Of a stretch of DNA of 22,903 nucleotides, positions 14,311 to 21,928 are shown one piece after another. The position numbers were made by a program, and so were the translations under genes. Each line of letters begins with the position of its first letter. Positions within the stretch are counted from its first letter, which is position 1. The notes below the pieces were generated by a model. The model worked only from the letters and a program-made list of their open reading frames with translations. It searched no databases and was not told the origin of the DNA. The stretch is from assembly GCA_033854735.1 (NCBI GenBank), contig JAWWPY010000605.1:1-22903 (forward strand). Direction: 5' to 3'. The DNA comes from JAWWPY01 sp033854735. GTDB taxonomy: Bacteria > Actinomycetota > Actinomycetes > Streptosporangiales > Streptosporangiaceae.

Positions 14311-15510
14311 TCAGCCGGCGACGGTGACCAGGCTCCCGTAGGTCAGGTACGGCCACGCCCGTGCCGAATCGCCGAGCGACAGCTCGACGCAGCCCAGGCT
14401 CTGCGGGTACCCGAAGGAGGACCGGGGGAAGTAGTGCACCGCGTCACCGCCGTCGAAGTACGCAACGAACTGCACGGGGTCGGCGTACTTGGTCCCGTCC
14501 GGGTTGGTTCCCTTCATGATCTGGTTGCGGTAGCGCAGGTACACGGGGAAGGTGCCGTCCGCGGTGGGGGCGACGGAGATCCCGGTGTTGGCCAGCACGT
14601 GCAGGACCAGCTTGCTGTCGTGGTAGATGGTCAGCGTCTCCGGGCTGGCCTTGCTCGCGTAGGCGTACGTGTACCCGTTCGGGTTGTCCTGGCCTTTCGT
14701 TGCCGCGTCGAGCACCGCCTGCCACGTGCTGCCGCCGGCGACGCCGTCCATCGTCAGGCCATGCATGGCCTGGAAGGCCATCAGCGCCCCGGTGAGGATT
14801 CTGCTGGACACCCCGGGCGCCCACTGGCTGGTGAGCGTGGCCGGGTAGCCGGGCTGCCAGGTGAACGCGCCAGCGGGCGGCGCGTACACGTCGGCGATCT
14901 GCTCCGAGTAGCTGAGCGACGTGACGCTGCTCGTCCTGGAACTGGCAATGGGGGCCCAGGTCAGCGGCAGGTAATGAAGCTGGGCCAGCAGCTGCTCCAG
15001 GCGGAGCGTGGACCAGCCCGCCGTCACGAAGTGGAACGTGGCCGGCGCCGCCAGCAGGCCGCCCTGGGCGGAATGGACGCCTGAGGCCCCGCCCGGGATG
15101 CGCAGCGTCTCCTCGGTCGCGGGCGCGAAGGGGGTGGTGGGCGTGAACACCATGGTGCCGCCGCTGTCGGCGTGCCAGCTGCCCGGCACCGTGGGGCTGA
15201 AGGTGGGCAGCGGGGAACTCTGCGCGAGCGGGGCTGAGAAGACGACCTGCACCGGGGCCGCGCCGTTCACCTGGGTGCTGCCGTTGCCGGGTGAAGCCGA
15301 CATCACCTGCAGCGGCGGCGCAGGTGTCGGGGAAGGCCGGTGGCTGGCTGGATGGGCGGCCGGGGCGGTGCTGGCCACGGGGGTGGACAGCGCCGCCGCG
15401 GAGTGAGCCGGGCCCGCGCCGCCGAAGGTCACCGCGGCCGCCACGCCAGCCACCAGCACGACGCCGATGACCGCCGCCAGTATGGCCACCCTCATCTTTG
15501 AAGCAAACAA
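14311..15510 (-). CDS. Membrane-anchored L,D-transpeptidase
   Basis: This cell-wall enzyme makes 3-3 cross-links in peptidoglycan, or anchors proteins to it, outside the membrane. It has an N-terminal membrane segment (VAILAAVIGVVLVAGVAAAV), a Pro/Ala/Ser-rich linker, and an Ig-like region (LQVMSASPGNGSTQVNGAAP). A peptidoglycan-binding-like part (MAFQAMHGLTMDGVAGGSTW) comes next, and then the YkuD domain with HYFPRSSFGYPQSLGCVELS, where Cys is the nucleophile. The likely start is TTG at 15510, with AAGGAG about eight bases upstream. The ATG at 15495 is five codons in and lacks a well-placed ribosome site. The open frame to 15639 has no ribosome site at its first ATG. It is a single gene between corA and thrS, with 399 residues. 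Confidence 0.9.
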   Translation of the reverse strand: MFASKMRVAILAAVIGVVLVAGVAAAVTFGGAGPAHSAAALSTPVASTAPAAHPASHRPSPTPAPPLQVMSASPGNGSTQVNGAAPVQVVFSAPLAQSSPLPTFSPTVPGSWHADSGGTMVFTPTTPFAPATEETLRIPGGASGVHSAQGGLLAAPATFHFVTAGWSTLRLEQLLAQLHYLPLTWAPIASSRTSSVTSLSYSEQIADVYAPPAGAFTWQPGYPATLTSQWAPGVSSRILTGALMAFQAMHGLTMDGVAGGSTWQAVLDAATKGQDNPNGYTYAYASKASPETLTIYHDSKLVLHVLANTGISVAPTADGTFPVYLRYRNQIMKGTNPDGTKYADPVQFVAYFDGGDAVHYFPRSSFGYPQSLGCVELSLGDSARAWPYLTYGSLVTVAG

Positions 15511-15725
15511 CCCGACCGCTCCTTCGCCTGCCCCGGCTCCATCCGCGGTGACGCGCCGGGCCTGGGCGCGCCTTATCCCCGCATGTGACTTTAAATGTGC
15601 CCGGGCAGCGCCGTGCGCACCCCCGCACAAAAAGGTCATTCCGGAATCATCACGACTTGATCACGGGTGCCAGGCTGGTCAGGTTCAGTCCGGGCGCCCG
15701 GGTCACGTCCGGCCTGCGGGCGGGG

Positions 15726-15773
15726 TCAGATCCAGTCCTTGGGCCTGAATCAGATCCAGTCCTTGCGCCTGAA
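15726..15773. repeat. 24-bp duplication across the corA stop
   Basis: Two adjacent 24-bp copies (15726-15749 and 15750-15773) differ at one base. The right-hand copy encodes the last seven CorA residues (FRRKDWI) and the stop. The left-hand copy repeats the same codons and stop just after it, so the duplicate is out of the gene but still in frame. Confidence 0.9.
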
Positions 15774-16721
15774 AACGATGAACAGGCCCACGGCGAGACC
15801 TAGCGTGAGCAGGCTCGATGTCCAGAATCCCGTGACGTGGCCGAAGCCCGGGTAGGGCACGTTCTGCCCGTAGAAGCCGGTCACCGCGGTAGGCACCGCG
15901 ATGATCGCGGCCCAGCTGGTGACCTGTTTCATGATCACGTTGAGCCGGTTGCCGCGGACTGTGAGATGCGTCTCCAAGATCGTGGTGACCAGGTCCCGCA
16001 GCGACTCCGTCCACTCGGTGGCCCGCAGCACATGGTCGTACACGTCCTGGTAGTAGGGGGCCATCTCCGCGTCGATGACCTGCAGGTCCCTGCGCATCAG
16101 GGAGTTGACTACCTCGCGCATGGGCAGCACCACGCGGCGCAGCGTGACCAGCGACTTCCGTAGCCGGAACGTGCGTATCTGCATCTGCTGGTCCTTGGGG
16201 TTCTCCTCGAAGAGGCCGTCCTCCAGCCCCTCGACCTCCGTGTCGAGGGCCAGCACCGCCTCGAAGTGGGTGTCGACCACGTAGTCGAGGAGTCCGTACA
16301 GCAGGAAGCCCGTGCCGTGCACGGCCAGATCCGGGGACTGGTCCCAGTGCTTGATCACCGCGTCGATGTCAAAGCCGAGGCTCTTCCGGACGGTGACCAG
16401 AGCGTTGGGCGTCACGAAGGCGTCGATCTCACGGACCGTGAGTTCGCTGGTCGTCATGTCGAACGCGACGGCGTAGGCCGTGACGAACAGGTGTGTGGCG
16501 TAGCGGTCGACCTTGGGCCGCTGGTGCTCCTGTACCGCGTCCTCGACGGCCAGCGGATGCAGGCCGAGTTCCTCGCTGATCGAAGCCAGGTCCTCAGCCG
16601 TGGGCTCGCACAGGTCGAACCAGACCACGGCCGACGGATCGGCGAGATGGTCGGAGACATCGGCGACCGGGAAACCCTCAGCCTCCAGGACGCCCTTGCG
16701 GTACAGCCGGGTACGGTGCAT
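15750..16721 (-). CDS. corA: CorA-type divalent metal ion transporter, GQN variant
   Basis: CorA proteins form pentameric channels for Mg2+ (some for Co2+, Ni2+ or Zn2+). The 323-residue chain has a large cytoplasmic alpha/beta and helical part (residues 1-265) and two C-terminal membrane helices (about 268-283 and 301-318). The basic end FRRKDWI is typical. The pore signature reads YGQNVPYPG (residues 284 on) rather than the classical YGMN. I chose the ATG at 16721 (MHRTRLYRKGVLEAEGF), which starts at the beginning of the family domain. The open frame to 16829 adds 36 residues without similarity. It lies between the transpeptidase gene and a tRNA gene, with no obvious operon partner. Confidence 0.92.
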   Translation of the reverse strand: MHRTRLYRKGVLEAEGFPVADVSDHLADPSAVVWFDLCEPTAEDLASISEELGLHPLAVEDAVQEHQRPKVDRYATHLFVTAYAVAFDMTTSELTVREIDAFVTPNALVTVRKSLGFDIDAVIKHWDQSPDLAVHGTGFLLYGLLDYVVDTHFEAVLALDTEVEGLEDGLFEENPKDQQMQIRTFRLRKSLVTLRRVVLPMREVVNSLMRRDLQVIDAEMAPYYQDVYDHVLRATEWTESLRDLVTTILETHLTVRGNRLNVIMKQVTSWAAIIAVPTAVTGFYGQNVPYPGFGHVTGFWTSSLLTLGLAVGLFIVFRRKDWI

Positions 16722-17021
16722 AAACGCCAAGATAGGGCCAGCGTGGCGCGCGAGACAGGCCGGCCCGGGGGCCAGGTCGTCGGCCGCGACCGCCAGTTTG
16801 GTCAAGATAGAGGCCGGCCGCTCGGGCATAGGCGGGCATACGAACTCAGATCACCTGCCTGGCACGCCCGTCACGCAAATGCTCGACGGCAACCCCGTCT
16901 GCCTTGGATTCACACGGGTACCATAGACAACAGGCGGACGCGTGCGCCGCTCCGGTTGGCTCTAACGTGCATCTCTTGGCTCTAACGTGCATCCGAGAGC
17001 GGCCGAGCAACTCCTGGCCGG
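16722..17021. other. corA upstream / tRNA-Val downstream region
   Basis: No gene is called. The minus-strand open frame that crosses this region also runs through the tRNA and has no start or ribosome site of its own. The notable content is an 18-bp direct repeat at 16956-16973 and 16976-16993, just downstream of the tRNA-Val 3' end. The corA promoter is probably here, but no clear hexamers stand out. Confidence 0.6.
16956..16993. repeat. 18-bp direct repeat, 20-bp period
   Basis: TTGGCTCTAACGTGCATC occurs exactly at 16956-16973 and again at 16976-16993, separated by TC. It lies 28 bp downstream of the tRNA-Val(CAC) 3' end (minus strand). It may be a relic of a dispersed repeat or of an integration event. 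Confidence 0.85.
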
Positions 17022-17093
17022 TGGGCGATACTGGGATCGAACCAGTGACCTCCTCGGTGTGAACGAGGCGCTCTCCCGCTGAGCCAATCGCCC
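17022..17093 (-). tRNA. tRNA-Val (CAC)
   Basis: Read on the minus strand, the acceptor GGGCGAT pairs with ATCGCCC. The D arm is GCTCAGCGGGAGAGC, and the anticodon stem CCTCG/CGAGG holds the loop TTCACAC with anticodon CAC. The T arm is CTGGTTCGATCCCAG. The discriminator is A. The 3' CCA is not encoded (the next bases are CCG) and must be added after transcription. It stands alone, unlike the tRNA-Val(GAC) near the right edge, which it closely resembles. A possible -10 (TAATCT, minus strand) lies at 17141-17146. Confidence 0.95.
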
Positions 17094-17779
17094 TTCGCCT
17101 GCGGCGGCTTCTACCGCTTCTACCGCCGGCCGGCTCACACAGATTAGCGCATCGCGGTCCCGGCTCCCGCCGGATGCGGGCCGGCCGCGCCGAACGCCCG
17201 AGCGGACCACCCGTGGGCCGCCGGCCTGGACGGGCCGCCACGGGAGCAGCGCGGCATTCGCATGCCGAACGGGCGGGCAGATGCCTTAGAGCCGGAGCGT
17301 CGGCTAGTTGTCCACATTGAATACGAATAACAAGATGACGGGGATTAAGTCCATGAATGTCTAGATTGCGCTCGGGGCTGCGGGAAAGACCGCGGCATCT
17401 GGTAGTGCGCCTACCAGGGAAGGCTGTATGCTCCCCCGATCGGACAAAGCGTGAAGGTTCGCCATCTGCCCGCAAAGCGGAGACGAGCGCCGTGCGCGTG
17501 TGCCAATTTCTTGGAGCCACTGGTGAGACCAAGGTCACATGATGATGTTCCTGGTCACAGGCATAGCCCGGTCACGACGACGACGGCGACCAGGAGGCGT
17601 TTGACCAGGTCAGAGGCGATATGTTGGCCGGTGACCGAGGTTAGTTCAGGCGGCGTTCGCGGAATCTTCCCTAGTGAAGACATTGGTGTCTGCGTGAGCG
17701 TCACACAGCTGGGACGGCACGGCTCGATCGGTGAAGCCCGGCGTTCCGGGTCCGGACAAGGCAAAGGTTTGGCGAGACA
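17094..17779. other. Long ssgB leader / tRNA-Val upstream region
   Basis: No gene is supported in these 686 bases. The small open frames (for example 17357-17542 and 17451-17783 on the plus strand) lack ribosome sites and recognisable domains. The stretch 17305-17350 is unusually AT-rich for this DNA and holds TTGTCC (17308-17313) and CAAGAT (17331-17336) with a 17-bp spacer, a possible plus-strand promoter. A hairpin CTGGTAG-TGCGC-CTACCAG sits at 17399-17417. A short dyad GTGA-GCG-TCAC lies at 17694-17704, 76 bp before ssgB. GGTCAC occurs three times at 17533, 17553 and 17570. These may be control elements for ssgB. Confidence 0.5.
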
Positions 17780-18199
17780 ATGAACAGCAGCAAGACCGTC
17801 GCAGCCGAGCTCGGCCTCAGACTCGTGGTTCCAGAACACGATGGCGTTCCGCTCACGGCCAGTCTCCACTACCGGGCCGACGACCCGTACGCGATCCGGA
17901 TGGCCTTTCATGTCGGCATGGACGAGCCTGTGGAGTGGATCTTCGCGAGGAACCTGCTCGCCGAGGGCCTGACCGAGCCGGCCGGCGAGGGCGACGTCCG
18001 GGTCTGGCCCGCGGCCACGGAAAACCACCGGGTGCTCAACATCTCGCTGTCCTCCCCATTCGGCCAGGCGCACTTCGAGGCGCCGCTGAACGCGCTGGCC
18101 GGGTTCCTGCTCCGCACGTTCCAGGTCATCCCGGCCGGCCAGGAGGGCGAGTTCATCGATCTGGACGGCGAACTGGACAACCTGCTCCGCCGGGCCTGA
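17780..18199 (+). CDS. ssgB: SsgB-type sporulation and cell-division protein
   Basis: SsgA-like proteins occur in morphologically complex actinomycetes. SsgB helps recruit FtsZ to future septum sites in sporulating hyphae. The 139 residues match SsgB: LRLVVPEHDGVPLTASLHYRADDPYAI, FHVGMDEPVEWIFARNLLAEGL, GDVRVWPA and ISLSSPFGQAHFEAP, with a C-terminal DLDGELDNLL. I chose the ATG at 17780. The upstream GGCGAG is a weak ribosome site, so translation may be low or regulated. A very long non-coding leader precedes it. It is convergent with pabC, 72 bp away. It could be another SsgA-like paralog, but the closeness to SsgB and the ordinary length favour this name. Confidence 0.93.
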   Translation: MNSSKTVAAELGLRLVVPEHDGVPLTASLHYRADDPYAIRMAFHVGMDEPVEWIFARNLLAEGLTEPAGEGDVRVWPAATENHRVLNISLSSPFGQAHFEAPLNALAGFLLRTFQVIPAGQEGEFIDLDGELDNLLRRA

Positions 18200-18225
18200 A
18201 GTCACGCCCCGCCCGGGAGCGCGCA

Positions 18226-18251
18226 GGCGGCCCGTGCCCCGGAGTGCCGCC
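18226..18251. terminator. Bidirectional hairpin between ssgB and pabC
   Basis: GGCGGC (18226-18231) pairs with GCCGCC (18246-18251). The stem extends inward by CCG/CGG with a small bulge. It lies in the 72-bp gap between two convergent genes and could end both transcripts. There is no T-run on either side. Confidence 0.4.
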
Positions 18252-18271
18252 GCCCGGTCCGGAACGCCCCG

Positions 18272-19096
18272 TTAGGGGTCGGGCATCTCGGCTGAGCGCG
18301 CCGCGAAAATCTCCGCGGCCTTCCGCGTGACCGGCCCGGGCGCCGCGGGCAGCGCCACGCCATCCACGCTGCGGATCGGCTGCACGTCCCTGGTGGTCCC
18401 GGTGAGGAAGGCCTCCTCGGCGGCGGCCAGCGCGCCGATGCTCAGGTCTTCTTCCGCCGCGCCGGCCCACTCGATCACCAGGTCCCTCGTCACCCCCGCC
18501 AGGCAGCCCGCCGACAGCGGCGGCGTGATCAGCCGGCCCCCGGTCACCACGAACACGTTGGTGCCCGTCCCCTCGCACAGGTTCCCGGCGATGTTCCCGA
18601 AGACGGCCTCGCCACCGCCGCGCTCACGCGCATAGGTCAGCGCCAGCACATTCTCCGCATAAGACGTCGTCTTGAGGCCCACAATGGCGCTGTGTTCGTT
18701 GCGTGGCCAGGGCATGGTGATCACATCGCAGGACGCACCCCATCTGGTCAGCTCACCGAGAGCGATGATGACCGTCAGCGGGCCGGCGGCCCGCTCGGAG
18801 CCGAGCGTCGAGCGGCCCGCCGTGACAGTGATCCGCAGCCGGGCCCGGTCCGGCTGCCCCGATTCCGCCAGGAGCGCCGCCACACCGGCCCGGATCCGGT
18901 CGGTGTCGGGCGCGTCGAGGCCGAGCCCCCGGGCCGAGCCGCGCAGCCGGTCCAGGTGCCTGGTGAGCGCGAACGGCACCCCGCCGGTGACCTTGACGGT
19001 CTCGAAGACACCGTCCCCGACGACCAGGCCGTGGTCGAAGACGCTGACGGTCGCCTCATTGTCCGGGAGCAATCTCCCGTTGATCCAAACTGCCAC
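18272..19096 (-). CDS. pabC: Class IV aminotransferase, aminodeoxychorismate lyase-like
   Basis: The 274-residue PLP enzyme of fold type IV has VFDHGLVVGDGVFETVKV near the N terminus. The PLP lysine is K142 in GLKTTSYAENVLA, and E175 lies in GNLCEGTGTNVFVV, the cofactor-contact segment. ADC lyase splits aminodeoxychorismate to p-aminobenzoate and pyruvate for folate. Branched-chain and D-amino-acid aminotransferases share the fold, so the exact reaction is not certain. It starts with GTG at 19096, only nine bases after the hutH stop, with no clear ribosome site. It is therefore likely to depend on translation of hutH. The PLP it needs is made by the pdxS/pdxT genes elsewhere in the window. 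Confidence 0.85.
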   Translation of the reverse strand: MAVWINGRLLPDNEATVSVFDHGLVVGDGVFETVKVTGGVPFALTRHLDRLRGSARGLGLDAPDTDRIRAGVAALLAESGQPDRARLRITVTAGRSTLGSERAAGPLTVIIALGELTRWGASCDVITMPWPRNEHSAIVGLKTTSYAENVLALTYARERGGGEAVFGNIAGNLCEGTGTNVFVVTGGRLITPPLSAGCLAGVTRDLVIEWAGAAEEDLSIGALAAAEEAFLTGTTRDVQPIRSVDGVALPAAPGPVTRKAAEIFAARSAEMPDP

Positions 19097-19105
19097 GAAA
19101 TGACG

Positions 19106-20644
<1,539 letters not shown>

Positions 20645-20664
20645 GGCTGACAGCTTCCCAACCG

Positions 20665-20715
20665 CCCCCCCACCCCGGCAACACACCCCCACCCCGACCC
20701 CCGCGCCCCGCCCCC
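20665..20715 (-). other. G-quadruplex-prone G-run cluster in hutH leader
   Basis: The plus strand has C-runs at 20665-20671, 20673-20676, 20686-20690, 20692-20695, 20698-20702, 20706-20709 and 20711-20715. Read as hutH-sense RNA or DNA, this gives seven G-runs of four or more with short loops, which meets the usual G-quadruplex rule. It begins about 20 bases upstream of the start codon. Confidence 0.7.
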
Positions 20716-20747
20716 GCTGGCCGCGACAGCCACACCTCGCTTCAGGG

Positions 20748-20885
20748 CCCGTGCCCCGGCATCGCACCCCAGCGCAGGGCCCGTCCCGGCACCCCACCCC
20801 ACCGCGCCCGTGCCCCGGCATCGCACCCCCGCGGGGCGGGTCCCGGCACCCCACCCCACCCGCGTCCGGGCATCGCACCTTCACC
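20748..20885. repeat. Imperfect ~58-bp C-rich tandem repeat
   Basis: The block CCCGTGCCCCGGCATCGCAC begins at 20748 and again at 20807. The partner block GTCCCGGCACCCCACCCCAC begins at 20783 and 20840. A third partial copy (GGGCATCGCACC) lies near 20868. The unit is about 57-59 bp and is present about 2.4 times. Confidence 0.8.
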
Positions 20886-20920
20886 GCGGCCCCATGCCGC
20901 CCCCGCCCCGCAGGCCGCGC

Positions 20921-20975
20921 CCATGATCACGGAATATTTCTGGGCGTATTTGACAGAAATATTCCGTGATCATGG
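20921..20975. repeat. Perfect 22-bp inverted repeat, 11-nt loop
   Basis: The left arm (20921-20942, starting CCATGATCACGGAATATT) is the exact reverse complement of the right arm (20954-20975). The loop is GGCGTATTTGA. The AT-rich arms contrast with the very C-rich flanks. It may be a REP- or MITE-like element. It could also end transcription from the ArsR-type gene, but there is no T-run. Confidence 0.9.
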
Positions 20976-21022
20976 TGGACGAGCCCGCCGGGCCCCCCTG
21001 GCCGCCCCCCCATTCCAGGGGT

Positions 21023-21079
21023 CCCATGATCCCGGAATATCCCGGACACATAGACCCAGAAATCCACCGTGATCATGGG
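21023..21079. repeat. Degenerate second copy of the inverted repeat
   Basis: The left arm begins CCCATGATCCCGGAATAT and the right arm ends with CACCGTGATCATGGG. The outer 13 bases pair with one mismatch. Each arm is a diverged copy of the arm at 20921. It ends four bases from the stop codon of the ArsR-type gene (21083) and may act as its terminator. Confidence 0.75.
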
Positions 21080-21082
21080 GCG

Positions 21083-21886
21083 TTAGTGCTCGTGGGCATT
21101 AGTGTGCTCGTGGGCGTTAGTGATCGTGGGGCGTTCGTCGGTTATGGCGCAGCCGAAGGTGTCCGCGAGGCCTTGGCGGCCCGCCGGGGTCACCTGGACT
21201 GCCCGCCGGTGGGGGGCCCGTTCGATCCAGCCGAGGTCGAGCAAGCGAGCGGTGATGGCAGCACCGAGGGATCCGTTGAGATGAGGGCGGCGCTGGGTCC
21301 AGTCCAGACACGGGCCGGCAAAGCGGCGCCGTGACCGCCGGAGCGCGGGCAGGTCCAGGCCGAAACCGCGCAGGACGGACGTCCCGGCCTCCGTCACTTC
21401 GTACGCGGCGGCCGTTCGCCCGGCCAAGTCAGCCGTCCCATCGTTTTCGGGCCCGCTGGCCAGCAGGCCAGCGCCCAGCAGTGCGTCGAGCAGCGCCACG
21501 CCGGCCCGCCCGGCCAGGTGGTCGTAGCACGTGCGGGCCTCGGCGAGCGCGGCCGCCTCCCGTGACTGGCGCAGGGTGCGCACGGGCACCGGGGACCCCA
21601 GGTGCGAGAGTGCCTCGATGGCGGCGGCCACCTCATGCCCGGCGAGCCGGTAGTACTGGTGGCGGCCCTGCCGGGCCCTGGCCACGAAGCCGCCGTCAAG
21701 GAGCCGGGCCAGGTGCGCGCTGGCGGTCGCGGGGCTCACGCCCGCCAGTTGGGCCAGTTCCCCGGCGGCGAGGGCACGACCGTCAAGCAAGGCTGTGAGC
21801 ATGGTGGCCCGGGTGTGGTCGGCCATCAGCGCCGCCGCTGGAGCGATGTCAGCGCGGTAAGTGGTGCTGAGCGGGCTGGCCGGCAT
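21083..21886 (-). CDS. Long ArsR-type winged-helix regulator
   Basis: A 267-residue protein with an N-terminal ArsR-like winged helix (about residues 12-95: ADHTRATMLTALLDGRALAA, then the helix-turn-helix GELAQLAGVSPATASAHLARLLDGGFV, then the wing RQGRHQYYRL). A C-terminal part of about 120 residues contains CLDWTQRRPHLNGSLGAAI and VTPAGRQGL, a layout seen in a longer ArsR subgroup. Classical metal-sensing ArsR proteins are about 100-120 residues. The last residues, TNAHEHTNAHEH, are a His/Glu repeat from a short DNA duplication and could bind metal. I chose the ATG at 21886; the longer frame to 22378 is antisense to the DinB-like gene. The ligand is unknown. Confidence 0.87.
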   Translation of the reverse strand: MPASPLSTTYRADIAPAAALMADHTRATMLTALLDGRALAAGELAQLAGVSPATASAHLARLLDGGFVARARQGRHQYYRLAGHEVAAAIEALSHLGSPVPVRTLRQSREAAALAEARTCYDHLAGRAGVALLDALLGAGLLASGPENDGTADLAGRTAAAYEVTEAGTSVLRGFGLDLPALRRSRRRFAGPCLDWTQRRPHLNGSLGAAITARLLDLGWIERAPHRRAVQVTPAGRQGLADTFGCAITDERPTITNAHEHTNAHEH

Positions 21887-21928
21887 ACTTCGACCGTAAC
21901 CCAAGCATCCTTCGGCCATCGTCGAACT
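21887..21928. promoter_or_regulatory. Divergent promoter region with inverted repeat
   Basis: Only 42 bp separate the two divergent genes. TTCGAC (21889-21894) and GTCGAA (21921-21926) are exact inverted arms at its edges. This is a candidate operator through which the ArsR-type protein could control itself and the DinB-like gene. No clear ribosome site precedes the plus-strand ATG, so that mRNA may be leaderless. Confidence 0.4.

Larger units (their letters stand above)
20645..21082. other. hutH upstream region: C-rich repeats and palindromes, no gene
   Basis: No gene is supported. On the plus strand 20665-20715 has seven runs of four or more C, so the minus strand is strongly G-rich. A roughly 58-bp imperfect repeat follows (20748-20885). 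A perfect inverted repeat lies at 20921-20975 and a related degenerate one at 21023-21079. The ArsR-type gene ends at 21083, so this is both its 3' region and the hutH 5' region. Confidence 0.8.

Noticed and set aside
16846..17538. Minus-strand frame across tRNA-Val, ending in a peptide like ESKADGVAVEHLRDGRARQVI
   Set aside because: It passes through the tRNA gene and there is no start codon with a ribosome site near the protein-like end. The last 25 or so codons look somewhat protein-like, so a short unannotated gene cannot be fully excluded.
17451..17783. 110-codon plus-strand frame overlapping the ssgB start
   Set aside because: No ribosome site, no domain, and it would overlap ssgB out of frame.
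20645..20884. N-terminal extension of HutH by 80 residues
   Set aside because: It is encoded by C-rich repeats, is low in complexity and absent from the enzyme family; the ATG at 20644 has a good ribosome site.
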